Positions 1 to 11,362 of a stretch of 64,000 bases of DNA are shown in pieces. Both the position numbers and the translations under genes were made by a program. The stretch spans positions 868,001 through 932,000 of the forward strand of contig NZ_CP070368.1 in the NCBI RefSeq assembly GCF_016919705.1, written 5' to 3'. The notes beneath the pieces are model-generated. The model had not been told where the DNA came from, did not search any database, and worked only from the letters and a program-made list of their open reading frames with translations. The number at the start of each line of letters is the position of its first letter. The first letter of the stretch is position 1. The stretch is from Paracoccus methylovorus. GTDB taxonomy: Bacteria > Pseudomonadota > Alphaproteobacteria > Rhodobacterales > Rhodobacteraceae.

Positions 1-234
1 GACGGCACCGGCCCGCACCTGAATGGTGTCGTGGGCCGCGCGGTCGCCAGCGTCGGCGGCTTCAAGTATTCCGACCCCATGGTGGCGCATGGCGGCGATT
101 GGACGCCAGAGGCGCTGCAGGAATTCCTGACCAACCCGAAAGCCGTGGTCAAAGGCACGAAGATGGCCTTTGCCGGTCTGCCCAAGGTCGAGGATCGCGC
201 CAACCTGATCGCCTATCTGGAAAGCCAGCAATAA
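1..234 (+). CDS. c-type cytochrome, C-terminal part (class I, membrane c552/CycM-like)
   Basis: The reading frame is open from the first base and stops at TAA 232-234, so the 5' end lies outside the window. The 77 visible residues are the C-terminal half of a class I cytochrome c: a GPHLNG loop after where the heme site should be, the likely methionine heme ligand in GTKMAFAG, and the closing helix of the form [11 protein letters not shown]. The CxxCH heme site is upstream and not seen. Such proteins carry electrons in the periplasm, often to terminal oxidases. The family is clear; the precise member (c552 or c550) is inference. Confidence 0.75.
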   Translation, partial: DGTGPHLNGVVGRAVASVGGFKYSDPMVAHGGDWTPEALQEFLTNPKAVVKGTKMAFAGLPKVEDRANLIAYLESQQ

Positions 235-265
235 GCGATCCGCAGCAAGCATTTGCGCAAGAACA

Positions 266-292
266 GGGCGTCCCGCGGGGCGCCCTTTTTTT
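266..292 (+). terminator. Rho-independent terminator after the cytochrome gene
   Basis: A GGGCG...CGCCC stem with a G/C-rich loop is followed directly by seven T residues, 31 bases after the cytochrome stop codon. This is a textbook intrinsic terminator. The rest of 293-420 holds no gene; it should carry the promoter of the following yej operon, but I see no clear -35/-10 pair. Confidence 0.85.
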
Positions 293-420
293 CATGCCGC
301 CGCGTGGACCGCACGGCGGATCACGCAATTGCATATTGAACCGCGGCGGAGGACTGCTAGCTTTGGCGCCCAAGGCGGATTGCGGCCCGAGCAAGACAGA
401 ACAAGGATCGACAAGACCCG

Positions 421-2283
421 ATGACGATGCGTTTCATGCGACAAGTTCCGATGGCCGTGTTACTGGCGTTGTTGCCCGGCTGGTTACAGGCTCAGGACCA
501 GCAGCCCCCAAAAACCATCACGTCGCATGGGATTTCGGTCTTTGGCACGCCTGAATTGCCCGCCGATTTTCCGCATCTGCGCTATGTGAACCCGGACGCG
601 CCCAAGGGGGGCCAGATTTCGGAATGGGCCAGCGGCGGTTTCGACAGCTACAATCCCTTTACCCATCGTGGCCGCGCGGCGGCGCTGTCCAGTTCGATGC
701 TGGAGCCGCTGATGGAAACCGTCGCCGATGAGATCGGCACTGCCTATTGCCTGCTTTGCGAGACCATCGAATATCCCGAAAGCCGCGACTGGGTGATCTT
801 TCACCTGAGGCCCGAGGCGCAGTTTTCCGACGGAACGCCGCTGACCGCCCATGACGTGCTGTTTTCGTTCGAGCTTTTGCGTGACAAGGGGCTGTCCTCA
901 TATCGCACGATCATCTCGAAAATCGTCGACAAGGCCGAGGTGATCGACGACCACACCATCAAGTTCATCTTCCGCCCCGACTATCCGCGCCGCGACGTGA
1001 TCCAGTCGGTGGGCGGTCAGATCGTCTTCTCGCGCGAAGATTTTCTTAAGAACAAGCGCGATATCGAACAGTCGAGCAACATCCCCTACGTCGGCTCAGG
1101 CCCCTATATGTTCGACCGGGCCGATATCGGGCGGTCGGTCGTCCTGCGACGCAATCCCGATTACTGGGGCAAGGATCTGCCGATCAATGTCGGGCGCCAC
1201 AATTTCGACAGCATTCGCATCGAGTATTTTGGCGATTACGACAGCGCTTTCGAGGCGTTCAAGGCCGGTGTCTATACTTTCCGTAACGAGGCAAGCTCGA
1301 TCCATTGGGCGACGCGTTATGATTTCCCCGCCGTCCAGTCCGGCGCTGTCAGGAAAGAGGCGCTGGCGGACGGCACCATCGCCTCGGGGCAGGGCTGGGT
1401 TTTCAACCTGCGCCGGCCCAAGTTCCAGGATATCCGGGTGCGGGAGGCTATCGAGCTGCTGTTCAACTTCGAATGGTCGAACGAGACGCTGTTTTACGGG
1501 CTTTACGACAGGGTGAATTCCCCCTGGGACAACAGCCCGCTGATGGCCGAGGGTCCTCCCACCCCCGAGGAGTTGGCCCTGCTTGAGCCGCTGGCCAAGG
1601 ATCTGCCGGAAGGCGTGCTGACCGATGACGCCGTGCTGCAGCCAGTGTCGGGCAAGACCCAGCTTGACCGCCGGAACATGCGCCAAGCCGCGAAGCTGCT
1701 GGACGATGCCGGATGGGCGGTGGGCTCTGACGGGATGCGCCGCAATGCTCAGGGCGAGGTGCTGCGGGTCGAGTTCCTGAACGACAGCGCGACATTCGAC
1801 CGGGTGATCAATCCCTTCGTGCAGAACCTGCGCGCGGTCGGCATCGACGCGGTGAACCTGCGGGTGGATGATGCGCAACTGACATCCCGCACCCGCAGCC
1901 ATGACTTTGATCTTGTGACGGATCAACTGGCGCAGGGCTATTTCCTGACTGGCGATACCGAGCAGACCTTCGGCTCGGAAAACGTTGGCGATGTGTTCAA
2001 CTCGATGGGGCTGGCCAACCCGGCAATCGACCGGCTGATCCAGCAGGGTATCGAGGCCACGACCCAGGAAGAGATGACTGCCGTGGCCCATGCGCTGGAT
2101 CGCAGCCTGCGGGCGCTGCGCTTCTGGGTGCCGCAGTGGTACAAGGCCGAACACACCGTCGCCTATTACGATATCTTCGCCCATCCCGAGACCTTGCCCC
2201 CCTATGCGCTGGGTGAGCTTGATTTCTGGTGGTATGACGCGGATAAGGCGGAAAAGCTGAAACAATCCGGCGCGCTGCGCTAA
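421..2283 (+). CDS. yejA: Extracellular solute-binding protein family 5 (YejA-like, peptide ABC transporter)
   Basis: A 620-residue protein, the usual length for YejA. Residues 1-24 form a signal peptide (basic start, leucine-rich core, cleavage near WLQA/QDQ). The mature part is a family 5 solute-binding fold with typical segments such as [20 protein letters not shown] and [12 protein letters not shown]. It would bind oligopeptides or peptide antibiotics such as microcin C in the periplasm and hand them to the YejBE channel encoded next. An ATG at 427 is an alternative start; AAGGA lies upstream of both. It is the first gene of the operon yejA-yejB-yejE-yejF-glycosyltransferase. Confidence 0.9.
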   Translation: MTMRFMRQVPMAVLLALLPGWLQAQDQQPPKTITSHGISVFGTPELPADFPHLRYVNPDAPKGGQISEWASGGFDSYNPFTHRGRAAALSSSMLEPLMETVADEIGTAYCLLCETIEYPESRDWVIFHLRPEAQFSDGTPLTAHDVLFSFELLRDKGLSSYRTIISKIVDKAEVIDDHTIKFIFRPDYPRRDVIQSVGGQIVFSREDFLKNKRDIEQSSNIPYVGSGPYMFDRADIGRSVVLRRNPDYWGKDLPINVGRHNFDSIRIEYFGDYDSAFEAFKAGVYTFRNEASSIHWATRYDFPAVQSGAVRKEALADGTIASGQGWVFNLRRPKFQDIRVREAIELLFNFEWSNETLFYGLYDRVNSPWDNSPLMAEGPPTPEELALLEPLAKDLPEGVLTDDAVLQPVSGKTQLDRRNMRQAAKLLDDAGWAVGSDGMRRNAQGEVLRVEFLNDSATFDRVINPFVQNLRAVGIDAVNLRVDDAQLTSRTRSHDFDLVTDQLAQGYFLTGDTEQTFGSENVGDVFNSMGLANPAIDRLIQQGIEATTQEEMTAVAHALDRSLRALRFWVPQWYKAEHTVAYYDIFAHPETLPPYALGELDFWWYDADKAEKLKQSGALR

Positions 2284-2326
2284 GCCCGAACGGGCGGCGC
2301 AACCAGACAAGCGGAACGAGGGGCGG

Positions 2327-3466
2327 ATGGCAGCCTATATCCTGCGGCGCTTGCTGCTGATCATACCTACGCTGATCGGTATCATGCTGGTCAATTTCAC
2401 GCTGACGCAATTCGTTCCCGGCGGCCCGATCGAGCAGATCATCGCCCGGGTGCAGGGCGAAGGCGATGCGCTGCGCAATATCACCGGCGGCGGCGGCGAA
2501 ATGCCCCAGAACACCGAATATGCCGGGGCTCGGGGCATTCCGCCCGAAATGCTGGACCAGTTGGAAGTGCAGATGGGTTTTGCCCGCATCGTCTGCACGC
2601 CCGGACATGAGGGTGAGCCAGACCTGAAATCCCCTGATTGCAGCAAGGAAAAGATCGGCGCGGTCGAACGATTCCTGATCATGTTGGGCAATTACATTCG
2701 CTTCGATTTCGGCACGAGCTTTTTCCGCTCGATCTCGGTGATCGATCTGGTGCTGGAAAAGATGCCGGTTTCGATCACGCTGGGGCTGTGGTCCACGCTG
2801 ATCGCCTATCTGATCTCGATCCCGCTGGGCATCAGAAAGGCGGTCAGGAACGGCTCGACCTTCGATACCTGGACTTCGGGGGTGATCATCGTCGGCTATG
2901 CCATCCCGGCTTTCCTGTTCGCGGTGTTGTTGATGGTGCTTTTCGCGGGCGGCAGCTATTGGCAGATATTTCCGCTGCGCGGCCTGACCTCGGACAACTG
3001 GGCCGATCTGAGCCTTTGGGGCAAGGTCAAGGATTACCTGTGGCACATTACCCTGCCGGTGCTGGCCACCACCATTGCCAGCTTTGCCACGCTGACCCTG
3101 CTGACCAAGAACAGCTTTCTGGACGAGATCAACAAGCAATATGTCATCACCGCCCGCGCCAAGGGCCTGACCGAACGACGGGTGCTTTACGGCCACGTGT
3201 TCCGCAACGCCATGCTGATCGTGATCGCGGGCTTTCCCTCGTTGTTTCTGGGGGTATTTTTCGGCTCATCGATCCTGATCGAGACGATCTTCTCGCTCGA
3301 CGGGCTTGGCCGGCTGGGCTTCGAGGCGGCGGTGCAGCGTGATTATCCGGTGATTTTCGGCACGCTCTATGTCTTTGGCCTGCTGGGCCTGCTGGTCGGG
3401 ATCCTGTCTGACCTGATGTATGTGCTTGTCGATCCGCGCATTGATTTTGACCGGAGGGCCGGCTGA
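2327..3466 (+). CDS. yejB: ABC transporter permease YejB
   Basis: A 379-residue inner-membrane permease. The first membrane helix is at about residues 9-31. A long periplasmic insertion (about 40-130, glycine-rich with GGGGE) follows, as in other YejB proteins but not in short DppB types. The BPD_transp_1 domain fills the second half, with the EAA loop containing [20 protein letters not shown] near residue 275. It pairs with YejE to form the channel. The start has GAGGGG seven bases upstream, and the stop overlaps the yejE start in an ATG/TGA arrangement. Confidence 0.92.
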   Translation: MAAYILRRLLLIIPTLIGIMLVNFTLTQFVPGGPIEQIIARVQGEGDALRNITGGGGEMPQNTEYAGARGIPPEMLDQLEVQMGFARIVCTPGHEGEPDLKSPDCSKEKIGAVERFLIMLGNYIRFDFGTSFFRSISVIDLVLEKMPVSITLGLWSTLIAYLISIPLGIRKAVRNGSTFDTWTSGVIIVGYAIPAFLFAVLLMVLFAGGSYWQIFPLRGLTSDNWADLSLWGKVKDYLWHITLPVLATTIASFATLTLLTKNSFLDEINKQYVITARAKGLTERRVLYGHVFRNAMLIVIAGFPSLFLGVFFGSSILIETIFSLDGLGRLGFEAAVQRDYPVIFGTLYVFGLLGLLVGILSDLMYVLVDPRIDFDRRAG

Positions 3467-4568
3467 TGGCGATGAGCGAACTCAACCGCCGCCGCTTGCG
3501 CAATTTCCGCCGCAACAAGCGGGCCCTCTGGTCGTTGATCATCTTTACCACGTTGTTCGTGGCCTCGCTCTTTGCCGAGTTGATCGCCAACGACCGGCCG
3601 ATCATCGTCAACTTCAAGGGCAGTTGGCATTTTCCCGTCTATCGCTTTTACCCCGAGACCGCGTTCGGTGGCGATTTCGGCACCGAGGCGATCTATACCG
3701 ATCCCGGCGTGCAATGCCTGATCCGCACCGGTGGCCGGCAGGAATGCTGGGACGACCCTGAGGGAACCGAGCTTGAGGCTCGCGAAACCGGCATGGTCGC
3801 CGGCGAAGTGATCGAGCGGGGCTGGATGCTGTGGCCGCCGATTCCCTATCACTTCCGCACCATCAATAATGTCGGAACCGCCCCCAGCGCGCCCGACGCG
3901 CAGCACTGGCTGGGCACGGACGATACCGCGCGCGACGTGCTGGCGCGGGTGATTTATGGCTTTCGGCTGTCGATCCTGTTCACCATGATCGTGACCGTGG
4001 CCGCGTCGCTCTTGGGCATCACGGCGGGGGCGGTGCAGGGTTATTTCGGCGGCAGGACTGATCTGGTATTTCAGAGACTGCTTGAAATATGGGGATCAAC
4101 CCCTTCACTTTACGTCATTATTATCTTGTTCGCAATTCTGGGGCGAAGTTTCTGGCTGCTGGTTTTTGTGTCGATCCTGTTTGGCTGGCCGGCGCTGGTG
4201 GGCGTGGTGCGGGCCGAATTCCTGCGGGCGCGCAACTTTGAATATGTCCGGGCGGCGCGGGCCTTGGGGGTTTCCGACCGCATCATCATGTTCCGCCATA
4301 TCCTGCCCAATGCCATGGTGGCGACGCTGACCATGCTGCCTTTTGTCGTGACCGGCACGATCTCGTCGCTCGCGGCGCTGGATTATCTTGGTTACGGGCT
4401 GCCGACCTCGGCGCCTTCGCTGGGCGAACTGGCCCTGCAGGCCAAGCAGAACCTGCAAGCGCCGTGGCTTGGCTTCACCGCCTTTTTCGCCTTCGCGATC
4501 ATGCTGTCGCTGCTGGTGTTCATCTTCGAAGGTGTGCGTGACGCCTTTGACCCCAGAAAGACCTTTCG

Positions 4569-4572
<4 letters not shown>
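3466..4572 (+). CDS. yejE: ABC transporter permease YejE
   Basis: A 368-residue second permease subunit. It has an N-terminal helix (about 23-42), a large periplasmic segment rich in charged residues (about 45-150) typical of YejE, then the BPD_transp_1 domain with the EAA loop RAARALGVSDRIIMFRHILP near residue 262. It starts on the last base of yejB and overlaps yejF by four bases, so translation is probably coupled. With YejB it should form the inner-membrane pore for peptide uptake. Confidence 0.92.
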
Positions 4573-6160
<1,588 letters not shown>

Positions 6161-6164
<4 letters not shown>

Positions 6165-7378
6165 AAATCCTGTTCGTTCATCAGAATTTTCCGGCGCAAT
6201 TCCTGCATCTGGCGCCGGCGCTGGCAGCGCGCGGCCATCACGTCATGGGCCTGACGGACGAAAAGAACGCGCGGCCTTCGCCGGTTCGCGTGGTGCGCTA
6301 CAAGGCGCCGGACGAGCCCTCGTTGCCGCCCATGCTGGGCCGGACATTCAGCGAGATGGCCGAGCGGGGCTGGCTGGCGGCACGCGGCTGCCGGGCCTTG
6401 CGCGATCGGCACGACTATACTCCCGACGTGATCTTTGGCCACAGCGGTTGGGGCGAGACGCTGTTTTTGCGCGAAATCTGGCCACAGGCAAAGCTGCTGG
6501 TCTATGCCGAACTGCTGTATCGCACGCGCGGCCATGATGTGGGGTTCGATCCTGAAATTACCCCCGACAGCGACGAGGCGCGGATCGGCACCATCGCGCG
6601 CTCGGCACATCTGATTCAGGGGCTGGTGCAGGCCGATGCCGGGCTGGCGCCGACCGAATATCAGGCGAACTCCTTTCCGGCCGAGTTGCGCCAAAAGCTG
6701 ACGGTGATCCATGACGGCATCGACACGCTGAAGGTCTGTCCCAATCCGCTGGCCGACTTCCTGCTGCCCGACGGGCGCCGCTTGCGGGCCGGGGACGAGG
6801 TGCTGACCTATGTTTCGCGCTCGCTTGAACCTTATCGCGGCTTTCACCGTTTCATGCGCGCGTTGCCCCAGGTGATGCGGGCGCGGCCGGATGCGCAGGT
6901 GGTGGTCGTTGGCGGCGAGGGCGTCAGCTACGGCAGCCTGCCCAAGGATGCGCCGAACTGGAAAGAGAAACTGCTGGCCGAACTGGACGGCCAGTTGGAC
7001 CTGTCGCGCATCCATTTCATGGGCCGCGTGGCTTATCCGCAATATCTGGCGCTGCTGCAGGTCAGCCGGGTGCATTGCTACCTGACCTATCCCTTCGTGC
7101 TGAGCTGGTCCTTGGCCGAGGCGATGGCGGCGGGCTGCTATATCGTCGGTTCTGATACCGAGCCGGTGCGCGAACTGATACGGGACGGCGAGAATGGGCG
7201 GCTGGTGCCGTTCTTTGACCAACCGGCGCTGGAGGCGGCGTTGATCCGCGGGCTTTCCGGCGATCCCGACGCCGACCGGATGCGGGCGGCGGCGCGGGAA
7301 ACCATCCTGCAAGGCTATGACCTGCACCGCCACAGCCTGCCGCAACTGGTGGATTGGGTCGAGGGCTTTGCGCCCTAA
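6161..7378 (+). CDS. Glycosyltransferase family 4-type protein
   Basis: A 405-residue GT-B glycosyltransferase. The N-terminal half starts MKILFVHQNFPAQFLHLAPA, a common start for this class, and the C-terminal donor domain has SRSLEPYRGFHRFMRALP, the HFMGRV loop and the terminal EAMAAGCYIVGSDTEPVREL nucleotide-sugar site. It presumably moves a sugar onto a surface glycan; donor and acceptor cannot be read. Its ATG overlaps the yejF stop by four bases, so it looks co-transcribed with a peptide transporter, which has no obvious biochemical reason. It ends convergently, overlapping the next gene by four bases. Confidence 0.85.
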
Positions 7379-7857
7379 AGCTCGATCTCGCTGCCCGGGT
7401 CGCGTTCGAACAGTGGCGGTGGCGCCTCGGGCAGGTCGGGGTTCAGGCGTGGATCATCCTCGGGCGCGGGGCGCAGCATGTCGCGCAGTGCATCGCCTAC
7501 CGGCGGGGGCGGCGGCGCATCGGCGCGGCGGCGGATCAGGATGTCGCCGTTTTCCAGCCGCTCGGGCGCCTGATAATTGCGCACATCGTCCATCAGCTTG
7601 CCGATGTCTTGCAACACCGGCGCGACCGCGCCCAGTGTGTCGCCCAGATCGCGGCCCAGCCGGTCCAGATGCGGCTCGGCCTGATTGAGCAGGTTGCGCA
7701 TGAAGTTTTCCAGCCCGCGTTCCAGCGTGTCCAATTCCGGCGCGGGGACGTCGTTGGGCGTTGGCTCGTCGGCAAGCGGCGGTTCGTAATCCTGCGCCAT
7801 GGCACAGGGGGACGTAAGCGCGGTGCACAGGAGCAGGGGGGTCAGGATTTTGCGCAT
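7375..7857 (-). CDS. Small periplasmic protein of unknown function
   Basis: A 160-residue protein with a clear signal peptide (MRKILTPLLLCTALTSPCAMA, cleavage after about residue 21). The mature part is acidic, with a helical middle (LERGLENFMRNLLNQAEPHL...) and a proline-rich tail (ADAPPPPPV, PEAPPPLF). I recognise no domain or catalytic motif. Relatives in Rhodobacterales are, as far as I recall, sometimes annotated as an AAA+ ATPase, but there is no Walker motif here, so that name would be wrong. It is convergent with the glycosyltransferase gene and 55 bp downstream of the J-domain gene. Confidence 0.7.
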   Translation of the reverse strand: MRKILTPLLLCTALTSPCAMAQDYEPPLADEPTPNDVPAPELDTLERGLENFMRNLLNQAEPHLDRLGRDLGDTLGAVAPVLQDIGKLMDDVRNYQAPERLENGDILIRRRADAPPPPPVGDALRDMLRPAPEDDPRLNPDLPEAPPPLFERDPGSEIEL

Positions 7858-7912
7858 GGGCCGGTCCTTCGGCTGTTTGCAGGGGAAACGGGCGGCGGGG
7901 CGGCCGGGTTCC

Positions 7913-8638
7913 CTATGCCGGATGCAGGCGGTGCATGTTGCGGAAGTTTTCCCACGCCTCGTTCAATGCGCGGGTGCGGGCCTCGGCCAGCCGGATCGCC
8001 TCGGGCGGCAGGCCGCGGGCAACGGCGCGGTCGGGGTGGGAGGCAAGCACCAACTCGCGCCAGCGTCGACGCGCTTCGGGCAGGGGCGTGTCGGGGGTAA
8101 CGCCCAGCACCTCGCACGAAGGACAGCCTTGCCGCCGGTCATGGCGGGCGCGGATCGTCGCCACCTGCGCGGGCGTCATGCCGAAGATGCGTGCCACGTC
8201 GTCGATGAACAGGATTTCCGCCTCGTGCAACTCGCTGTCGGCGACGGCGATGATGAACAATCCCTCGATCACATCGGCCAGAACCGGGTCGCCGGGCGGG
8301 AACATGCGTGCGATGCGCCGGGCCCAGGCGTCGAAGCCGGCCACGTCCTGCCGCGCCAGGTCAAAGACCCGGGCGGCGTTCTTTTCTTCGGATCGCGGGA
8401 TGATGAAGACACGGCGAAAGGCCGCGACCTCGGACCTCGCCACCGCGCCGTCCGCCTTGGCCAGTTTGGCCCCCAGTGCGATCACCGCGATGGTGAAGGC
8501 GACCGATTTCTCGGGCGGGGTGGCGGCACGGTCGGTGCCGACGATCGCCGCCAGCCTGTCGGCGATTCGCTGCCAAAAGCTGCGCGGCTTGGGCAGTTCG
8601 GGGCAGGGCTGTTGGTGGTCCTTTATCGCGGCATCCAT
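7913..8638 (-). CDS. DjlA-like protein: TerB-type domain plus C-terminal J domain
   Basis: A 241-residue protein. Residues about 45-150 match the helical TerB/DjlA N-terminal fold (AKADGAVARSEVAAFRRVF, then ADSELHEAEILFIDDVARIF). The C-terminal segment (about 170-235) is a DnaJ domain with the diagnostic HPD tripeptide in LASHPDRA. J domains stimulate DnaK ATPase, so this should be a DnaK co-chaperone. Unlike E. coli DjlA it has no N-terminal membrane helix. It lies in the same direction as the periplasmic protein gene downstream. Confidence 0.82.
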   Translation of the reverse strand: MDAAIKDHQQPCPELPKPRSFWQRIADRLAAIVGTDRAATPPEKSVAFTIAVIALGAKLAKADGAVARSEVAAFRRVFIIPRSEEKNAARVFDLARQDVAGFDAWARRIARMFPPGDPVLADVIEGLFIIAVADSELHEAEILFIDDVARIFGMTPAQVATIRARHDRRQGCPSCEVLGVTPDTPLPEARRRWRELVLASHPDRAVARGLPPEAIRLAEARTRALNEAWENFRNMHRLHPA

Positions 8639-8658
8639 GGCATTCAGCCTAGGCGGGG

Positions 8659-8689
8659 TGGCGGGTCAAGTCCACTGACATTCCCGCCA
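8659..8689 (-). terminator. Possible weak terminator downstream of cysW
   Basis: A perfect 7-bp inverted repeat (TGGCGGG / CCCGCCA) with a 17-base loop sits 12 bases after the cysW stop. There is no T run, so an intrinsic terminator is only a suggestion. Confidence 0.3.
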
Positions 8690-8700
8690 GTTACGCGGTT

Positions 8701-9525
8701 TCACCTGTGGTTTTCCAAGGCAGCCTTGATCACCAGCACGACCAGCGCGATCACGGTCAGGGTCGAAGCGGCGGCGAAAGCGCCGGTGGTATTCAGGTCA
8801 TTGAACATCAGTTCGATCTGCAACGGCAGCGTGTTCGTCTGCCCCCGGATCGAGCCGGAAACCACCGAAACCCCGCCGAATTCGCCAACCGCGCGGGCCG
8901 TGCAAAGCACCGCGCCGTAAAGCAGGGCCCAGCGGATATTGGGTAGGGTCACGCGTGAAAACACCTGCCATCCGCGTGCGCCCAACGTCACCGCCGCCTG
9001 TTCCTGTTCGGAGCCCTGCGCCTGCATCAAGGGCAGCACCTCGCGCACCACGAAGGGGGCGGTGACGAACATCGTAACCAGCACGATGCCGGGCACGGCG
9101 AACATGATCTTCAGGTCGTGCGCGGCAAGCCACGGCCCCCACAGCCCTTGTCGTCCGTAAAGCAGCAGGTAGCAGATGCCGGCGATGATCGGCGAGATCG
9201 AAAAGGGAATCTCGATCACGACCATCAACAGCTTGCGTCCCGGAAAGCGGAATCGGGCGATGGCCCATGCCGCCGCGATACCGAAGGCGATGTTGACCGG
9301 CACCACGATCACCGCCACCAGCGTGGTAAGCCAGATCGCATGCAGCACCAAGGGATCGGTGATGTTCTTCAGGTAGACCGCCCAGCCATCGGCGAAGGCA
9401 CGCCAGAAGATGAAGGCCAGCGGCGCGACGACAAAGATTGCCGTCAGCCCGAAGGCCAGCCCGATCAGCAGGCGCGGCATGGTGCGGCTTTGGCCGGGGG
9501 CATAGGTCAGTGCGGCTGCGGTCAT
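8701..9525 (-). CDS. cysW: Sulfate/thiosulfate ABC permease CysW
   Basis: A 274-residue inner-membrane permease with about six hydrophobic helices and the EAA-type loop EQEQAAVTLGARGWQVFSRV. The segment ARAVGEFGGVSVVSGSIRG and the late QIELMFNDLNTTGAFAAAS stretch are typical of CysW. With CysT it forms the sulfate channel. It is the last gene of the cysA-sbp-cysT-cysW operon and overlaps cysT by four bases. Confidence 0.92.
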   Translation of the reverse strand: MTAAALTYAPGQSRTMPRLLIGLAFGLTAIFVVAPLAFIFWRAFADGWAVYLKNITDPLVLHAIWLTTLVAVIVVPVNIAFGIAAAWAIARFRFPGRKLLMVVIEIPFSISPIIAGICYLLLYGRQGLWGPWLAAHDLKIMFAVPGIVLVTMFVTAPFVVREVLPLMQAQGSEQEQAAVTLGARGWQVFSRVTLPNIRWALLYGAVLCTARAVGEFGGVSVVSGSIRGQTNTLPLQIELMFNDLNTTGAFAAASTLTVIALVVLVIKAALENHR

Positions 9526-10367
9526 GAGCGTGCCTCAAGATGGCGGGCAGCGCGGAACTGCATCAGGTTCGACAGCACCAGCAGGATCAAGGCAAAGCCC
9601 AGCAGGACCAGCGCAATGGCGGCGGCGCCCTGATAGTCGTATTCCTCAAGCCGGATATAGGCCAGCAGCGCGGCGATTTCGGTCTTGAAGGGCAGGTTGC
9701 CGGCGATGAACACCACCGCGCCGAACTCGCCCAGCGACCGGGCAAAGGCCACGGTCGAGCCGGCGATCCACGCCGGCAGGATCGCCGGCAGCACCACGCG
9801 GCGGAAGATGGCAAAGGGGCGGGCGCCCAGCGTCATCGCCGCCTGCTCCAGCGCCGGGTCCAGATCCTCCAGCACCGGCTGGATGGCGCGGACAACGAAG
9901 GGGATCGAGGTAAAGGTCATCGCCAGGATCACGCCGCCCAGCGTATAGACCAGCTCGATCCCGGCACCGGCCAGCGGTGCGCCGAACCAGCCGTTCGCCG
10001 AATAAAGCGCGGTCAGCGAAATACCCGCCACGGCGGTGGGAAGCGCGAAGGGAATATCCATCAGGGCGTCGAGGATGCGCCTGCCCGGAAAGTCATAGCG
10101 CGTCAGCACCCAGGCCATCAGCAACCCGTAAAAGGCGTTGAACAGCGTGGCCAGCGCGGCGGCGGTCAGCGTTACCCGCAGCGCGGCCAGCGTGCGCGGT
10201 GCGGTGATGATTGCCCAGAAACGCGCCGGGCCGATCTCGGCCCCTTTCAGGATCAGCGCGACCACGGGGATCAGGATCACCAGCGCGACATAAAGCAGCG
10301 TCGTGCCGAGGCTCAGCGAGAACCCCGGCAGGACGCGTTTTGCGCGGATGGGCGCGGTCATGCTCAT
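9522..10367 (-). CDS. cysT: Sulfate/thiosulfate ABC permease CysT (CysU)
   Basis: A 281-residue permease: N-terminal helix at about 17-38, BPD_transp_1 domain, the PFALPTAVAGISLTALY signature helix and EAA loop EQAAMTLGARPFAIFRRVVL, then FARSLGEFGAVVFIAGN, the hallmark of the CysT side of the dimer. It overlaps both the binding-protein gene upstream and cysW downstream by four bases, so the subunits are translationally coupled. Confidence 0.92.
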   Translation of the reverse strand: MSMTAPIRAKRVLPGFSLSLGTTLLYVALVILIPVVALILKGAEIGPARFWAIITAPRTLAALRVTLTAAALATLFNAFYGLLMAWVLTRYDFPGRRILDALMDIPFALPTAVAGISLTALYSANGWFGAPLAGAGIELVYTLGGVILAMTFTSIPFVVRAIQPVLEDLDPALEQAAMTLGARPFAIFRRVVLPAILPAWIAGSTVAFARSLGEFGAVVFIAGNLPFKTEIAALLAYIRLEEYDYQGAAAIALVLLGFALILLVLSNLMQFRAARHLEARS

Positions 10368-11362
10368 CTGTTGACGAAAACCTGATCGAGAATGCCGCCC
10401 TCGGCCAGATGTTCGGCGGTGATCTTGTCCCAGCCGCCGAAAACCTCATCGACGGTCAGCAGCTTCACCTCGGGGAACTCGGCCGAATATTTGGCCGTTA
10501 CCGTTTCATCGGTGGTGCGATAGTGGTTTTGGGCCAGCGTCTCTTGCGCTTGGGGCAGATAGAGCCAGTTGAGGTATTCCGTCGAAACTTCGGTGGAACC
10601 GTTCTTTTCGGCGTTCTCGGAGACAACGGCGACCGGGAAGGCAGCGAACAGGCTGGTCGCCGGGGTCACCGATTCATAACCCTGATCGGCATATTGCGCG
10701 GCGATGCCCTTGGTTTCGGCCTCGAAGGTGATCAGCACGTCGCCGATGTTGCGCTCGGTAAAGGTCTGGGTCGCAGCCCGGCCGCCGGTGTCGAAGACCG
10801 GGACGTTGGCAAAGATCTTGGCGACGAATTCCTGTGCCTTTTCCGGCGTGCCGCCCTCTTGCGTCAGGGCATAGGCATAGGCGGCCAGATAGGTATAGCG
10901 CGCGTTGCCACTGGTCTTGGGGTTCGGGAAGACCGCCTGCACGTCGTCGCGGGCCAGATCCGACCAGTCCTTGATCCCCTTTGGGTTGCCCTTGCGCACC
11001 AGAAAGGCGGGCAGGGAATAATAGGGCGAGGCGCCGTTGGGGAAAGCCTCGCGCCAGTTCTCTGCGACCAGCCCGTTCTGCGCCAGCACGTCGATGTCGG
11101 TTTCCTGGTTGAAGGTGACCACATCGGCCGGCAGCCCCTCGAGGATTGCGCGCGCCTGTTTCGACGATCCGCCATGGCTTTGGTCGATGGTGACGTCGTT
11201 GCCGGTCTTGTCCTTCCAATAGGTCTGGAACTGGGGGTTGAGCGCTTCGAACAGCTCGCGGCCCACGTCATAGCTGACGTTCAGGATCTTGTCCTGAGCC
11301 AGCGCCGGGGAAGCCCCCAACAGCAAGGCCAGTGCGGCGGCATGAAGCTTGCGGATCGTCAT
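10364..11362 (-). CDS. sbp: Periplasmic sulfate-binding protein
   Basis: A 332-residue protein with a 22-residue signal peptide (MTIRKLHAAALALLLGASPA...). The mature protein starts ILNVSYDVGRELFEALNP and contains INQ/DQSHGGSSKQARAILEG and the GNARYTYLAAYAYA block, both characteristic of Sbp/CysP sulfate-binding proteins. It captures sulfate or thiosulfate for CysTWA. Whether it is Sbp or CysP by substrate cannot be decided by reading. It lies second in the operon, between cysA and cysT, an unusual place. Confidence 0.92.
   Translation of the reverse strand: MTIRKLHAAALALLLGASPALAQDKILNVSYDVGRELFEALNPQFQTYWKDKTGNDVTIDQSHGGSSKQARAILEGLPADVVTFNQETDIDVLAQNGLVAENWREAFPNGASPYYSLPAFLVRKGNPKGIKDWSDLARDDVQAVFPNPKTSGNARYTYLAAYAYALTQEGGTPEKAQEFVAKIFANVPVFDTGGRAATQTFTERNIGDVLITFEAETKGIAAQYADQGYESVTPATSLFAAFPVAVVSENAEKNGSTEVSTEYLNWLYLPQAQETLAQNHYRTTDETVTAKYSAEFPEVKLLTVDEVFGGWDKITAEHLAEGGILDQVFVNR

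Noticed and set aside
7375..7857. AAA+ ATPase annotation for the small periplasmic protein
   Set aside because: There is no Walker A or B motif and there is a signal peptide, so such a name would be unsupported.
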